A stretch of 64,000 bases of DNA from Stutzerimonas xanthomarina DSM 18231 (GCF_900129835.1 NZ_FQXA01000005.1:62001-126000), one strand, 5' to 3'; shown: positions 8,801-18,362, counted from the stretch's first letter. Numbers and translations: made by a program. Notes: generated by a model not told the origin, from the sequence alone.

Positions 8801-9151
8801 TTGATAAAACATCTTTGCGGCATGCTCATGCTTCTGGTGATGGCTGGCTGCGCCAGCGATCCTGCACCCACTGAACAGCTGCGGCTTACCGAACAGGCGC
8901 TGAACCAGGCACGCTCGGTGGGCGCTGCGGAGCAGACGCCGGAACTGACGCAGGCGGAGCAGAAATATACGGCTGCGGTCGCCGCGATGAAGGATGAGCG
9001 TTACCGAGAGGCACGTCTGCAGGCCGAGCAAGCCGAGCTTGATGCGCGGCTGGCAGAAGCTCGAGTTCTAAACGAGAAAAGTCAGCAGGAACTGGCGGAA
9101 TTGCACCGCCGCATCGCGCGCTTGCGTGAACAGCTGGGAGCGTTGCAGTGA
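8801..9151 (+). CDS. Small lipoprotein, DUF4398-like
   Basis: 116 residues if it starts at the TTG at 8801, which sits 8 bp after AGGA; no ATG is well placed, although ATG 8822 and 8828 are possible. The lipobox is LLVMAGC, so the mature protein begins at Cys. The rest is a helical, Ala/Gln/Glu-rich coiled coil (LTQAEQKYTAAVAAMKDERY) as in DUF4398 proteins. It overlaps the OmpA-family gene by 4 bp. Probably an envelope-anchored partner of that protein; function unknown. Confidence 0.8.
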   Translation: MIKHLCGMLMLLVMAGCASDPAPTEQLRLTEQALNQARSVGAAEQTPELTQAEQKYTAAVAAMKDERYREARLQAEQAELDARLAEARVLNEKSQQELAELHRRIARLREQLGALQ

Positions 9152-9954
9152 AACCGGCCTACTTGGTACCTGCAGTGCTGCTTGCGCTCGGTGCGCTTCA
9201 AGGTTGCGCAACGCGCGAGTCGCAACAGCAGCTGCAAGACGCATCGATGGCTCTTCAGAGCGTAAGTGAGGAACCACAAATCCTTCAGGATGCGCCCAAG
9301 GACGTGATGCGGGCGGGCGAGTCGCTGGACCGGGCCAAGCGGTTCGCCGACTACTGGGGCAGTGCAGAGGACGTCATTCATTACGCATACCTCAGCAAGC
9401 GTTATAGCGAGATTGCCCGCCAGCACAGCGAACAGCTACAGAACCAGCGGCGCGCGACCCAGCTGAACATGGAACGCGAGCGTTTGCGTGAGGCTGTACA
9501 GCAAGCCCGGATACTGGACATGCAACACCAGGGTCGCTGGTTGGAGGATCAGATGGTCAGCCTGGCAGCTGCCGAGACCGACCGCGGTCTGGTCATGACC
9601 CTTGGGGATGTGTTGTTCAGACCGTCCAGTGCCGAACTGGGATCTTCGGCCAACCGCACGCTGCTCAAGGTCGTCCATTTTCTGCAGCTCAATCCCAAGC
9701 GGCGGGTCCGGATTGAAGGCTATACCGACAATCGGGGTGATAAGGCCGAGAACTTTGCATTGTCGAAGGCCCGTGCGCAGGTGGTGGGTGAGTTCATGCA
9801 AAGTCTCGGAGTCGATGCGGGACGCATCGAGGTGGTTGGCTATGGCGAGCAATATCGCGTTGCGGAAAACGCGTCGGCGCGCGGGCGCGCGCAGAATCGT
9901 CGCGTCGAGATCCTGTTTTCCGATGAGCAAGGACGGCTGAGTAACCCGCGCTGA
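9148..9954 (+). CDS. OmpA-family lipoprotein with DUF4398-like N-terminus
   Basis: 268 residues. A signal peptide ends in a lipobox (LGALQGC near residue 20). A helical DUF4398-like region follows (about residues 25-130), then an OmpA/MotB peptidoglycan-binding domain with LKVVHFLQLNPKRRVRIEGYTDNRGD and LSKARAQVVGEFM, ending with the usual RGRAQNRRVEI. It likely tethers the outer membrane to peptidoglycan. Translationally coupled to the upstream small lipoprotein. Confidence 0.9.
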   Translation: MKPAYLVPAVLLALGALQGCATRESQQQLQDASMALQSVSEEPQILQDAPKDVMRAGESLDRAKRFADYWGSAEDVIHYAYLSKRYSEIARQHSEQLQNQRRATQLNMERERLREAVQQARILDMQHQGRWLEDQMVSLAAAETDRGLVMTLGDVLFRPSSAELGSSANRTLLKVVHFLQLNPKRRVRIEGYTDNRGDKAENFALSKARAQVVGEFMQSLGVDAGRIEVVGYGEQYRVAENASARGRAQNRRVEILFSDEQGRLSNPR

Positions 9955-10065
9955 AAAGATTCGATAGACGTAACTGACTGTGTCGCCGAGTTAAGCGGCA
10001 ACTGTATTGGTCGTGCATAGCGGTGTTGTACTACTGTTATGGTTCAGTTGGCGGGAGCGGACGTT

Positions 10066-11499
10066 ATGACCAATCTGTTGCTTTATCAGCGCATCGCACA
10101 CCAGCTGGCGGACGATATTCGTCGAGGCGTGTACCGGCCGGGTGAGCGGGTGCCTTCGGTGCGCAAGATGAGCATGCAGCTGAACGTAAGTCACGCAACC
10201 GTTCTGCAGGCCTATGCCAATCTCGAAGACCAAGGGATGATCCGTGCCCGTCCACAGTCGGGGTTTTACGTGCATCACACCCCTGCATTGACCGCCCCTA
10301 CGCCGGACATCGCTCAGGTCGAACGACCAACGCTGGTCACCCGCAGCAGCATTATCAATCAGGTGCTCAGTGAGTCACGCCGTGACGGGCTCATACCGTT
10401 GGGCGCTGCCGTACCGCACGTAGATTATTTGCCCGTCCGTGCATTGCATCAGCAGCTTGCCAAGGTCACTCGCTTCCAGAGCCAGCAGGCGTTCACCTAC
10501 ATGTTCAGCCCCGGTTATGAGCCGCTGCGTCGACAGGTGGCGATTCGCATGCGCGACGCGGGTGTGGTCGTCGGGCCTGACGAAGTGGTGATCACGCACG
10601 GCTGTGTCGATGCGTTACAGATGTCCTTGCGCGTGCTGACCAAACCCGGCGATTTGATCGCAGCGGAATCGCCCAGCTACTACGGCTTGCTTCAACTGGC
10701 CGATTTGCTCGGGCTCAAGGTGATCGAGATTCCCTGCGATCCGGATACCGGGCTTAGCCTCGAGGCGTTGCAGCTCGCGGCTAGCCAGTGGCCGATCAAG
10801 GCGCTCGTGCTGACGGCGCGTTTGAGCAATCCCCTCGGTGGCAGCATCCCCGACGGGCGGCAGAAGCAGTTATTGAAACTGGCGGCGAATTTCGACATTC
10901 AGATTGTCGAAGATGATATCTATGGCGAGTTATTGTTCGACGTAGGGGCGATCCGGGCGCTCAAGTCCAATGACACCGAGGGGCGAGTGATTTATTGCTC
11001 GAGCTTCTCAAAGACCCTTTCGCCGGGTGTGCGTATCGGCTGGATACTGCCAGGCCGATACCGCGAGGAGGTAAAACGTCTGCAGACCTTCAGTACGCAT
11101 TCGGCCTGCAGCGTCACGCAGATGGGCGTTGCGGCGTATCTTGAAAACGGGGGGTACGATCGCCATCTGCGTTACATTCGCCACGAGTATCGGAAGAATC
11201 TCAGCGCTTTCCAGCTTGCCGTGCAGCGCTACTTCCCAGAGGGCACGCAGATGACTCGGCCGACGGGCGGGTTCATTCTCTGGGTCAGCTTGCCGGCTCG
11301 GGTGAATACCAAGGAGCTGCACGTCCAGGCGTTGAAGCGGGGGATCAGCATCGCGCCGGGCCTGATTTTCAGCAACACTCAGCAGTTCAATCACTGTGTG
11401 CGGCTCAACTGCGCGCTGCCCTGGACGGCCGAGGCGGAGCGAGCGTTGAAGACCTTAGGTGAGCTTGCGGGGGAGCTTTGCCGACAATGCGATAAATGA
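10066..11499 (+). CDS. MocR-type regulator (GntR winged helix + aminotransferase fold)
   Basis: 477 residues from the ATG at 10066, which has GGGAGCGG upstream; nine in-frame codons precede it. Residues about 8-75 are a GntR winged helix (YQRIAHQLADDIRRGVYRPGERVPSVRKMS). The rest is a class I aminotransferase fold, with the predicted pyridoxal phosphate lysine in SSFSKTLSPG (Lys316). Probably a PLP- or amine-responsive transcription factor. No adjacent metabolic gene reveals its target. Confidence 0.9.
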   Translation: MTNLLLYQRIAHQLADDIRRGVYRPGERVPSVRKMSMQLNVSHATVLQAYANLEDQGMIRARPQSGFYVHHTPALTAPTPDIAQVERPTLVTRSSIINQVLSESRRDGLIPLGAAVPHVDYLPVRALHQQLAKVTRFQSQQAFTYMFSPGYEPLRRQVAIRMRDAGVVVGPDEVVITHGCVDALQMSLRVLTKPGDLIAAESPSYYGLLQLADLLGLKVIEIPCDPDTGLSLEALQLAASQWPIKALVLTARLSNPLGGSIPDGRQKQLLKLAANFDIQIVEDDIYGELLFDVGAIRALKSNDTEGRVIYCSSFSKTLSPGVRIGWILPGRYREEVKRLQTFSTHSACSVTQMGVAAYLENGGYDRHLRYIRHEYRKNLSAFQLAVQRYFPEGTQMTRPTGGFILWVSLPARVNTKELHVQALKRGISIAPGLIFSNTQQFNHCVRLNCALPWTAEAERALKTLGELAGELCRQCDK

Positions 11500-11515
11500 C
11501 GAGGAGGGCGGGAAA

Positions 11516-12022
11516 ATGAGGTGGCTGATGTTAATAGGGCTGTCGCTACTTGCCGCCTGTGATGAGGTTCCGAACCAGCCTAAGCCTCCCACGCCGCCAA
11601 AGATCGCCGTTTCTCCGCCTGACGCCGCTGCGCCGGTAGAAGCCGAGCCCAGGCTAGATGTGCCGGACAGTTTGGAAAATATCGAGATCGAGAATGAGTC
11701 GGCCCTGGCAGGGTCTCCCGATCCGCTATCGACTGATCCCGTTGCACCTGCGCCAAAGACCAAGCCTTCTACCTCGGAGCCCAAGGCCGCGGTGGAAAAG
11801 GTCAAACTGCCCGAGCCGGATCTCGACCTGAGCCTTCCGGAGGATTGGGCCGAAGATCTCGAGCCAGCTGACGAGCCGAGGTCCCTGAGTCTCCTCCCAC
11901 CGCTGTTCGAGTCCAGCCAGAGTTCTCGCTCGCTGCACATGAGCGGCGAGCTATTGCCTGGAACGGCCCAGGACGAAGCCCTTATCGATGGGGCGCAGAT
12001 CAATTTTGAGCTCAAACGTTGA
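11516..12022 (+). CDS. Proline-rich lipoprotein, hypothetical
   Basis: 168 residues from the ATG at 11516, which follows GAGGAGGGCGGG. The short signal MRWLMLIGLSLLAAC ends in a lipobox. The mature part is low-complexity, Pro/Ala/Glu-rich and acidic (PPKIAVSPPDAAAPVEAEPR) with no recognised domain, except for a more conserved-looking C-terminal end near SLSLLPPLFES. It starts 16 bp after the MocR-type gene and converges on the c-di-GMP gene. Function unknown. Confidence 0.75.
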   Translation: MRWLMLIGLSLLAACDEVPNQPKPPTPPKIAVSPPDAAAPVEAEPRLDVPDSLENIEIENESALAGSPDPLSTDPVAPAPKTKPSTSEPKAAVEKVKLPEPDLDLSLPEDWAEDLEPADEPRSLSLLPPLFESSQSSRSLHMSGELLPGTAQDEALIDGAQINFELKR

Positions 12023-12037
12023 ACCGCTGCTGCTGGA

Positions 12038-14617
12038 TTATTGTTTCGTCTCGTCGCGCGGGCGCGTGCTGTTGAGCAATGCGTTAAGTTCCGTGGCTGG
12101 CAGCGGATGGCTCATGTGAAACCCTTGCAGTTCGCTACAGCCGTCGGCGAGCAGCAAATTCAGCTGTTCCAGCGTTTCCACACCTTCCGCGGTGACACGC
12201 ATGCGCAGGCCATGGCCAAGATCGATCAAGGCTTTGACGATTGAATGGCTTTCATTTGAATGAGACATCCCGGTAACGAAGCTGCCGTCGATCTTGATCA
12301 TGTCAAACGGGTATTTACGTAGGTTGCTCAGCGACGAGTAGCCGGTACCGAAATCATCCATTGCAAGCCGCAAACCGAGCGATTTCAAGCGATTGAGCAC
12401 ACCCAGTGTGCTCTCGTTCTCCTGCAGCAATGCGGTTTCAGTAATCTCCAGCTCCAGGCGGTTTGCGGGCAGACCGCTATCCCCGAGTGCACTGACAATC
12501 ATCTGGTACAAATCGCCAACGCGCAGTTGCAGCGGCGAAAGATTGACCGACACGACCAGGTCATCAGCCCAACTTGCCGCCTCGAAGCAGGCCTCGCGCA
12601 GCACCCACTCGCCCAGCTGCACGATCAGCCCGGTTTCCTCTGCGAGCGGAATGAAGTGTTCAGGTAGCAGCAGGCCCCGGCTGGGGTGGTGCCAGCGCAG
12701 CAAGGCTTCGGCACCGTTGATGCTCATGTCTTTGCTCAGGTAGCGGGGCTGGTAATAGGCTTCGAACTGGCCTTCGGCGATTGCCTGACGCAGCTCGTCC
12801 TCCCGGTTACGCCTTTCATGCAGTCGTTTGTCCATCTCGCTGCCATAGAAGCACCAGGTACCACGCCCGTTGGCCTTGGCCTGGTACAGCGCAATATCGG
12901 CGCACCGCAGCAGTTCGCTAGCCTGGCTGGCATCGGTCGGCGCCACGGCGATTCCCACGCTGGCGCCGATATGGATCAGCTTGTCTTCATAGCTGAATGG
13001 CTCGCTGATGGCTCCGACAACGCGGGCACAGAGCATTTCGATATCTTCGTTGTGTTGCAGACGGCTCATTACCATGACGAACTCGTCGCCGCCCAGGCGG
13101 GCGACCAGATCGTCACCTCTGATGCACTGCTTCAGGCGATTGGCGACGCCGATGAGGACTTCGTCGCCGGCGCCGTGACCGAGGGTATCGTTCACCGGCT
13201 TGAAGCGATCCAGGTCGATATAGAGAACGCTCAGCCGCGACGCGGTAGTCAGTGAGTTGAGCTTGCCTTCGAGGTAGTCGCGTAACCGGTTGCGGTTGGG
13301 TAAGCCAGTCAAGGCATCGTGCTGAGACATATACTGGACCCGCGCCTGAGCCTTGGTCTCCTCGGTGACATCGCTGGCGGTGCCTCGATATCCGAGCAGC
13401 CGGCCATCATCACGAATTTCGCGAGCGGATAAGCGGCAATGGCGCACGCCCCCATCAGCGGCGTGATAGCTGCAACGCAGCGGCACGCTGTGTTTACCGC
13501 TCAGCCAGTCCTGCAGCGCGGCGTGATCGGTGACCAGCAGGTCGATCAGCGGGCGGCCGATCCAGGTCGCAGGCGCATGCCCGGTAATCTCCTGAAAGCG
13601 GGCCGACAAATAGGTCAATTGGGCGTTCTGGTCCGTTTCCCATATCCAGTCGGAAGCGGCTTCTGCCACGTCACGAAAGCGTTCCTCGCTGGCCGCCAGC
13701 GCGGTGCGGCTGCTCGCCAGGCGCTTGTAGCCTGCATCCATGATACGTACGGTCTTGAGCGCCTGGCACAACAGCAGCCAGGCCAGCAGGCCAAGCCCGA
13801 GGGTTACGGCGCCGAGTACCGGTAGTGTCATCCACAGCAGATATTCGCCGGGCTGGGACGCGCTCCAGATAAAGCGCACCGGAGAGCCGTCGAGCCTGAT
13901 CAGCTCGGTCAGCGCGCCGTCGATGCGCTCGCTGCTATCGTCCACGCGAAGCCCTTCAACGGCATACGCTTCGCCTAGCTCAAGGAGTCGGTTGGAGTCC
14001 AACAGGTCAACGAAGACCAGTACCGAGGCCGGGCCGGGGTGCTCTTCGATATCGCTGCCGCCGGTTGTCATCACCGCAGCAGTCGCCATGGCCGGATGTC
14101 CTTCGGCGGTGAGTATGCCAGCGGAAGTCTCATCATCCTCGAGGGCGATCCGCGCATCGGCCAGCAGGTTCTGCAAACCGCTCTCGAGCCATTGCTGAGC
14201 GTCGACCTGAACGAGCTCACCGCGAACAACTGAGTAGGTGGTTTTGCCTTCCGAATCGATCACGAAAACGGCGTCATAGCCAAAGTCTGCGTAAAGAGAG
14301 GGGCCCAGGTTTTCCTGTTCGTATGCCCAGTTCAGATTTACCCGACTGCTCAGATTGGCATAGGCGTCGCCCCAGAAGGCGTTGTCCGCCACGTGTCGGC
14401 TCATGCCGCGCCGGTGCGCTTCAAATGCCTTGCCCGTCAGAAAATGCTCCCGCACAAGCGCATCACTGTCGATGGTCCTGGCGATCTGGATAACCGCAAC
14501 GGCAGCTGCCAGCAGCGCAACCGCCAACAGGCAGGCAATGCCAGGCAGGGTGCGACGAGCGAAGGCGCTTTTGACGTTGGGATCGATGTTATCGGTGGGC
14601 TGGCGCGATGCTGACAT
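12038..14617 (-). CDS. CHASE4-PAS-GGDEF-EAL c-di-GMP enzyme
   Basis: 859 residues. An N-terminal transmembrane segment (about 26-46) is followed by a periplasmic CHASE4-like sensor and a second transmembrane segment (about 265-285). Then come a PAS domain (RFRDVAEAASDWIWETD), a GGDEF domain with intact GGDEF and the inhibitory RxxD site (RGDD) five residues before it, and an EAL domain with EALLRW and DDFGTGYSSL. Both catalytic motifs look intact, so it may make and break c-di-GMP. Relevant to the flagellar genes nearby, since FleQ is a c-di-GMP receptor, but it is not in their operon. Confidence 0.93.
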   Translation of the reverse strand: MSASRQPTDNIDPNVKSAFARRTLPGIACLLAVALLAAAVAVIQIARTIDSDALVREHFLTGKAFEAHRRGMSRHVADNAFWGDAYANLSSRVNLNWAYEQENLGPSLYADFGYDAVFVIDSEGKTTYSVVRGELVQVDAQQWLESGLQNLLADARIALEDDETSAGILTAEGHPAMATAAVMTTGGSDIEEHPGPASVLVFVDLLDSNRLLELGEAYAVEGLRVDDSSERIDGALTELIRLDGSPVRFIWSASQPGEYLLWMTLPVLGAVTLGLGLLAWLLLCQALKTVRIMDAGYKRLASSRTALAASEERFRDVAEAASDWIWETDQNAQLTYLSARFQEITGHAPATWIGRPLIDLLVTDHAALQDWLSGKHSVPLRCSYHAADGGVRHCRLSAREIRDDGRLLGYRGTASDVTEETKAQARVQYMSQHDALTGLPNRNRLRDYLEGKLNSLTTASRLSVLYIDLDRFKPVNDTLGHGAGDEVLIGVANRLKQCIRGDDLVARLGGDEFVMVMSRLQHNEDIEMLCARVVGAISEPFSYEDKLIHIGASVGIAVAPTDASQASELLRCADIALYQAKANGRGTWCFYGSEMDKRLHERRNREDELRQAIAEGQFEAYYQPRYLSKDMSINGAEALLRWHHPSRGLLLPEHFIPLAEETGLIVQLGEWVLREACFEAASWADDLVVSVNLSPLQLRVGDLYQMIVSALGDSGLPANRLELEITETALLQENESTLGVLNRLKSLGLRLAMDDFGTGYSSLSNLRKYPFDMIKIDGSFVTGMSHSNESHSIVKALIDLGHGLRMRVTAEGVETLEQLNLLLADGCSELQGFHMSHPLPATELNALLNSTRPRDETKQ

Positions 14618-14757
14618 TCAATCATCCCGTAAAGAGGACGGATGATCGCTTGGTTTATGGCTAAAGGCCATCTTTTGTCTCCAGTTCAGCGCTTTTCTGG
14701 ACGCGCGGTCAGCAGATGCCAAGCATCAGTGGATGCGGCGCTAAACCCGGGCTGGGC

Positions 14758-14925
14758 TCAGCGATCCCGAGCGTCTTGGGCGTCTGCTTCAGCGTTGCGC
14801 TGAGCAATGCGCTGTTTTTGCTCTTCGGTCAGAGGGATCTTGCGCGCACCCGCGCGCAACATCAGCAGGCCGCCGATGACCGTGCCAATGACGAGAGCCA
14901 GCAAAAGCCAGATATACCAGGGCAT
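14758..14925 (-). CDS. Small membrane protein, DUF2897-like
   Basis: 55 residues: MPWYIWLLLALVIGTVIGGL is one transmembrane helix, followed by a charged cytoplasmic tail (RKIPLTEEQKQRIAQRNAEA). The start is the ATG at 14925, where GGAGAAG lies just upstream; the frame is open further but without a site. It matches the DUF2897 family of short gamma-proteobacterial proteins. Divergent from pyrF. Function unknown. Confidence 0.75.
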   Translation of the reverse strand: MPWYIWLLLALVIGTVIGGLLMLRAGARKIPLTEEQKQRIAQRNAEADAQDARDR

Positions 14926-15086
14926 GGACTTCTCCAGTAGCTTGATCTGTATGCATACCACCTTACGCCGGGCAGCATTGTGAAGCCATACCGGTGCACC
15001 ACAGTGTGGCGAGCTTCGCTTGAGCGGCTCCGCTCGGCCGTTGTTTTTCTGCGACAATGCGCGCCGAATTTTGCCGAGGACTTGCC

Positions 15087-15782
15087 ATGCCCTGCCAGAC
15101 GCCGATTATCGTTGCGCTCGACTTTCCCTCCCGTGATGCTGCGCTGGCACTGGCCGGGCAGCTGGACCCGGCGTTGTGTCGCGTCAAGGTTGGCAAGGAG
15201 CTGTTCACCCGCTGCGGCCCGCCAGTAGTTGAGGCGTTGCAGGCTAAGGGGTTCGAGGTGTTTCTCGACCTGAAATTCCATGACATTCCGAATACTACGG
15301 CGATGGCCGTAAAGGCTGCTGCGGAACTGGGCGTGTGGATGGTGAACGTACATTGCTCGGGTGGCCTGCGGATGATGGCCGCCTGCCGGGAGACTTTGGA
15401 TAAGCTGAGCGGGCAAAAGCCTCTGCTCATCGGCGTGACAGTGTTGACCAGCATGGAGCAGGCTGACCTGGCGGATATCGGGCTGGATCTGCAACCGCAG
15501 CAGCAGGTATTGCGGCTCGCGGGTCTGGCCGAAAAGGCTGGACTGGATGGGTTGGTCTGCTCGGCTCAGGAGGCGCAACCACTGAAGGCACAGTTCGCCG
15601 GCCTGCAGCTGGTGACGCCGGGCATTCGTCCCGCCGGCAGCGCAGCGGATGATCAGCGGCGCATTCTGACGCCCTCGCAGGCCATTCAGGCAGGTTCTGA
15701 TTACCTGGTGATTGGCCGCCCAATCGCTCAGGCCGCCGACCCGGCTCAAGCGCTGGCGGCGGTCGTTGCAGAACTGGCCTGA
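15087..15782 (+). CDS. pyrF: Orotidine 5'-phosphate decarboxylase
   Basis: Last step of UMP synthesis, OMP to UMP plus CO2. 231 residues from the ATG at 15087, which has GAGGA upstream; ten in-frame codons precede it. The catalytic signature [10 protein letters not shown] is present, with the start [15 protein letters not shown] and the C-terminal [11 protein letters not shown] phosphate-binding loop. Length is normal for the group. Stands alone with a hairpin after its stop. Confidence 0.97.
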   Translation: MPCQTPIIVALDFPSRDAALALAGQLDPALCRVKVGKELFTRCGPPVVEALQAKGFEVFLDLKFHDIPNTTAMAVKAAAELGVWMVNVHCSGGLRMMAACRETLDKLSGQKPLLIGVTVLTSMEQADLADIGLDLQPQQQVLRLAGLAEKAGLDGLVCSAQEAQPLKAQFAGLQLVTPGIRPAGSAADDQRRILTPSQAIQAGSDYLVIGRPIAQAADPAQALAAVVAELA

Positions 15783-15788
15783 TCGAAT

Positions 15789-15820
15789 AGCCGGTCGCCA
15801 TCGTAGCGACCGGCTTCTCT
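15789..15820. terminator. Bidirectional hairpin between convergent genes
   Basis: AGCCGGTCGC and GCGACCGGCT form a perfect 10-bp stem with a 7-nt loop between the stops of pyrF and the oxidoreductase gene. The T-rich tail is weak (TCTCT), so termination is likely but not certain. Confidence 0.6.
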
Positions 15821-15829
15821 GCTGCCCGC

Positions 15830-16834
15830 TTAGCTGACCTTCAACACCAGCTTGCCGAAGTTACCGCCGGTGAACAGCTTCATCAGTGTCTCAGGGAAGG
15901 TTTCCAGCCCTTCGACGATGTCTTCCTTGCTCTTCAGCTCGCCGCTTTGCATCCAGCCTGCCATGTCTTTCATGGCTTCTGGATAGCGTGAAACGTAGTC
16001 CATCACCACCATGCCCTGCATCCTTGCGCGATTGACCAGCAGCGACAGGTAGTTGGCCGGTCCCTTGACCGCTTCCTTGTTGTTGTACTGGCTGATGGCG
16101 CCGCAGATGACGATGCGCGCGCCAACAGCAATACGCGTCAGCACCGCGTCGAGAATGTCGCCGCCGACATTGTCGAAATAGACGTCAACGCCTTTCGGGC
16201 ATTCGCGCTTCAGGCCAGCGGCTACGTCTTCGCTCTTGTAATCGATGGCCGCGTCGAAACCGAGCTCTTCGGTAAGAAAGCGGCACTTGTCCGCGCCGCC
16301 GGCAATCCCGACCACGCGACAGCCTTTGATCTTCGCGATCTGGCCCGCGACGCTGCCAACCGCGCCTGCTGCGCCTGAGATCACCACGGTTTCGCCGGCT
16401 TTCGGCTCGCCTACCGACAGCAGCCCGAAGTAGGCGGTCATACCCGTCATGCCTAGCGCAGACAGGTAGCGAGGCAGCGGCGCCTGGTTCGGATCGACCT
16501 TGTAAAAGCCTTTCGGCTCACCGAGGAAGTAGTCCTGCACGCCCAGCGCGCCATTGACGTAATCTCCTTCGGCGAACCCGGGGTGTTGGGAGGCGATGAC
16601 CTTGCCGACGCCCAAGGCTCGCATCACCTCGCCAATTCCGACCGGGGGAATGTAGGACTTGGCATCGTTCATCCAGCCCCGCATGGCTGGGTCTAGCGAC
16701 AGGTACTCGTTCTTCACCAGTATCTGGTTCGGGCCGAGTTCGCCCAGCGGTTTTTCCGCGAATTCGAAGGTTTCGCGGTTAGGTGCGCCAACCGGGCGCT
16801 TGGCCAGCAGAAACTGGCGATTGGTCTTGTCCAT
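15830..16834 (-). CDS. NADP-dependent medium-chain oxidoreductase (CurA/LTB4DH type)
   Basis: 334 residues from the ATG at 16834, which has AGAGG upstream; seven codons further up are possible. A zinc-less MDR enzyme with Rossmann motif ISGAAGAVGSVAGQIAKIKG (about 155-175) and the family start NRQFLLAKRPVG. Probably reduces alkenal or enone double bonds with NADPH, as in CurA/YncB. The substrate is not known. Single gene between pyrF and the SDR gene. Confidence 0.9.
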   Translation of the reverse strand: MDKTNRQFLLAKRPVGAPNRETFEFAEKPLGELGPNQILVKNEYLSLDPAMRGWMNDAKSYIPPVGIGEVMRALGVGKVIASQHPGFAEGDYVNGALGVQDYFLGEPKGFYKVDPNQAPLPRYLSALGMTGMTAYFGLLSVGEPKAGETVVISGAAGAVGSVAGQIAKIKGCRVVGIAGGADKCRFLTEELGFDAAIDYKSEDVAAGLKRECPKGVDVYFDNVGGDILDAVLTRIAVGARIVICGAISQYNNKEAVKGPANYLSLLVNRARMQGMVVMDYVSRYPEAMKDMAGWMQSGELKSKEDIVEGLETFPETLMKLFTGGNFGKLVLKVS

Positions 16835-17047
16835 GGAAACCTCTTGTGTGTGCAAACCCTTGGTTTAGCCTCCCTGAAGCAGCACCGCAAGCAAGGCGGC
16901 CGCGCTGGAATGCATTGGCATCCGCGCGAGTGATATCGCCAGCTACCGCTTAAGCGGATCACGCGATGGCGGTATAACCATGACCAGCATATGGCTTGCA
17001 GTCACATTCGGACTGGCGCCTTCTTTCAATTGATCAGGGTATCTAGC

Positions 17048-17809
17048 ATGAGCATGTGTTTTTCCGGTCAGGTCGCATTGGTTACCGGCGGTGCCGCGGG
17101 CATCGGCCGCGCGACGGCACTGGCGTTTGCCGAGCAGGGGCTGAAGGTGGTGGTGGCCGATGTGGATGAAGCGGGTGGGGCTGCATGCGCTGAGGCAATT
17201 CGTGAGACCGGCGGCGAGGCGGTATTCGTGCGCTGTGACGTCACCCGCGACGCAGAGGTCAAGGCGATGATCGAGCAGGCGGTGGCGGCCTTTGGTCGCA
17301 TCGACTATGCATTCAACAATGCTGGAATCGAAATCGAACAGGGGCGCCTGGCCGAAGGCAGTGAAGCCGAGTTCGACGCGATCATGGGGGTTAACGTCAA
17401 AGGGGTCTGGCTGTGCATGAAACACCAATTACCGCTGATGCTCGCGCAGGGCAGCGGCGCCATCGTCAACACGGCGTCGGTGGCAGGTCTCGGGGCGGCA
17501 CCGAAGATGAGCATTTATTCGGCGTCCAAGCATGCGGTTATTGGTCTGACCAAGTCAGCGGCCATTGAATACGCCAAGAAGAAGATCAGGGTCAACGCGG
17601 TCTGCCCCGCGGTGATCGATACCGACATGTTTCGTCGTGCTTATGAGGCGGATCCGCGTAAGGCGGAGTTCGCGGCAGCCATGCATCCAGTCGGTCGCGT
17701 AGGTAAGGTCGAGGAAATTGCTGCTGCTGTGCTCTATCTCTGCAGCGATGCTGCGGCCTTTACCACCGGCCATGCACTGGCGGTGGATGGCGGAGCGACG
17801 GCAATCTAG
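17048..17809 (+). CDS. Short-chain dehydrogenase/reductase
   Basis: 253 residues. Classical SDR: coenzyme motif TGGAAGIG (residues 13-20), NNAG (90-93), catalytic Ser144, Tyr157 and Lys161 (YSASK), and C-terminal GHALAVDGGATAI. Asp38 at the end of the second strand favours NAD(H). ATG 17048 is chosen because it is preceded by AGGG and starts the conserved fold; 19 codons upstream are open. Substrate unknown. Confidence 0.93.
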   Translation: MSMCFSGQVALVTGGAAGIGRATALAFAEQGLKVVVADVDEAGGAACAEAIRETGGEAVFVRCDVTRDAEVKAMIEQAVAAFGRIDYAFNNAGIEIEQGRLAEGSEAEFDAIMGVNVKGVWLCMKHQLPLMLAQGSGAIVNTASVAGLGAAPKMSIYSASKHAVIGLTKSAAIEYAKKKIRVNAVCPAVIDTDMFRRAYEADPRKAEFAAAMHPVGRVGKVEEIAAAVLYLCSDAAAFTTGHALAVDGGATAI

Positions 17810-17822
17810 CGGCGCCGAAACC

Positions 17823-18308
17823 TGTAGGAGCCGTCTCGACCGCGAAAGGCGGCAGCATTGAGTAGCAAGATCGCGATCAAGATCGCTCCCACGGGTGAGG
17901 CTACGGCGGCGGGGCTGGGCTTTTGTGGGAACGGTCTCGACCGCGAATGAGGCGGTATCGCAGCAAAGAGATCGCGATCAAGATCGCTCCCACGGGTGAG
18001 GCTACGGCGGCGGGGCTGGGTTTTTGTGGGAGCGGTCTCGACCGCGAAAGGCGGCGGCATTGAGTAGAAAGATCGCGGTCAAGACCGCTCCCACGGGTGA
18101 GGCAACGGCGGCGGGGCTGGGTTTTTGTGGGAGCGGTCTCGACCGCGAAAGGCGGCGGCATTGAGTAAAAAGATCGCGGTCAAGACCGCTCCCACGGGTG
18201 AGGCTACGGCGGCGGGGCAGGGTTTCTGTGGGAGCGGTCTCGACCGCGAAAGAGGCGGTATCGCAGCAGAGAGATCGGATCAAGATCGCTCCCTCAAGAT
18301 CACTCCCT
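17823..18308. repeat. Tandem array of five REP-palindrome pairs, 101-bp period
   Basis: Five left arms (TGTGGGAGCGGTCTCGACCG and variants) begin at 17823, 17924, 18025, 18126 and 18227, exactly 101 bp apart. Each is followed about 25 bp later by an inverted arm (GATCAAGATCGCTCCCAC or GGTCAAGACCGCTCCCAC), so each unit is a REPIN-like pair. The linker GGGTGAGGCTACGGCGGCGG recurs between units. Inner spacers are of two kinds: AGGCGGCGGCATTGAGTA in units 1, 3 and 4, and GAGGCGGTATCGCAGCA in units 2 and 5. The array ends with a 14-bp duplication of the last arm (18281-18294, 18295-18308). It fills the 550-bp gap between the SDR and benE genes; no gene is present. Confidence 0.93.
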
Positions 18309-18362
18309 TAAATTAACCACTCACAATCCTCCTAGTCAGGTAGTCGAATCCAATCTCGTTCC

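Noticed and set aside
17806..18283. Three overlapping minus-strand frames encoding similar repeated peptides
   Set aside because: They are translations of the 101-bp REP array, with no ribosome site or known fold.
17823..18308. CRISPR array
   Set aside because: The period is regular, but the units are paired palindromes of REP type, the spacers are not unique and there are no cas genes.
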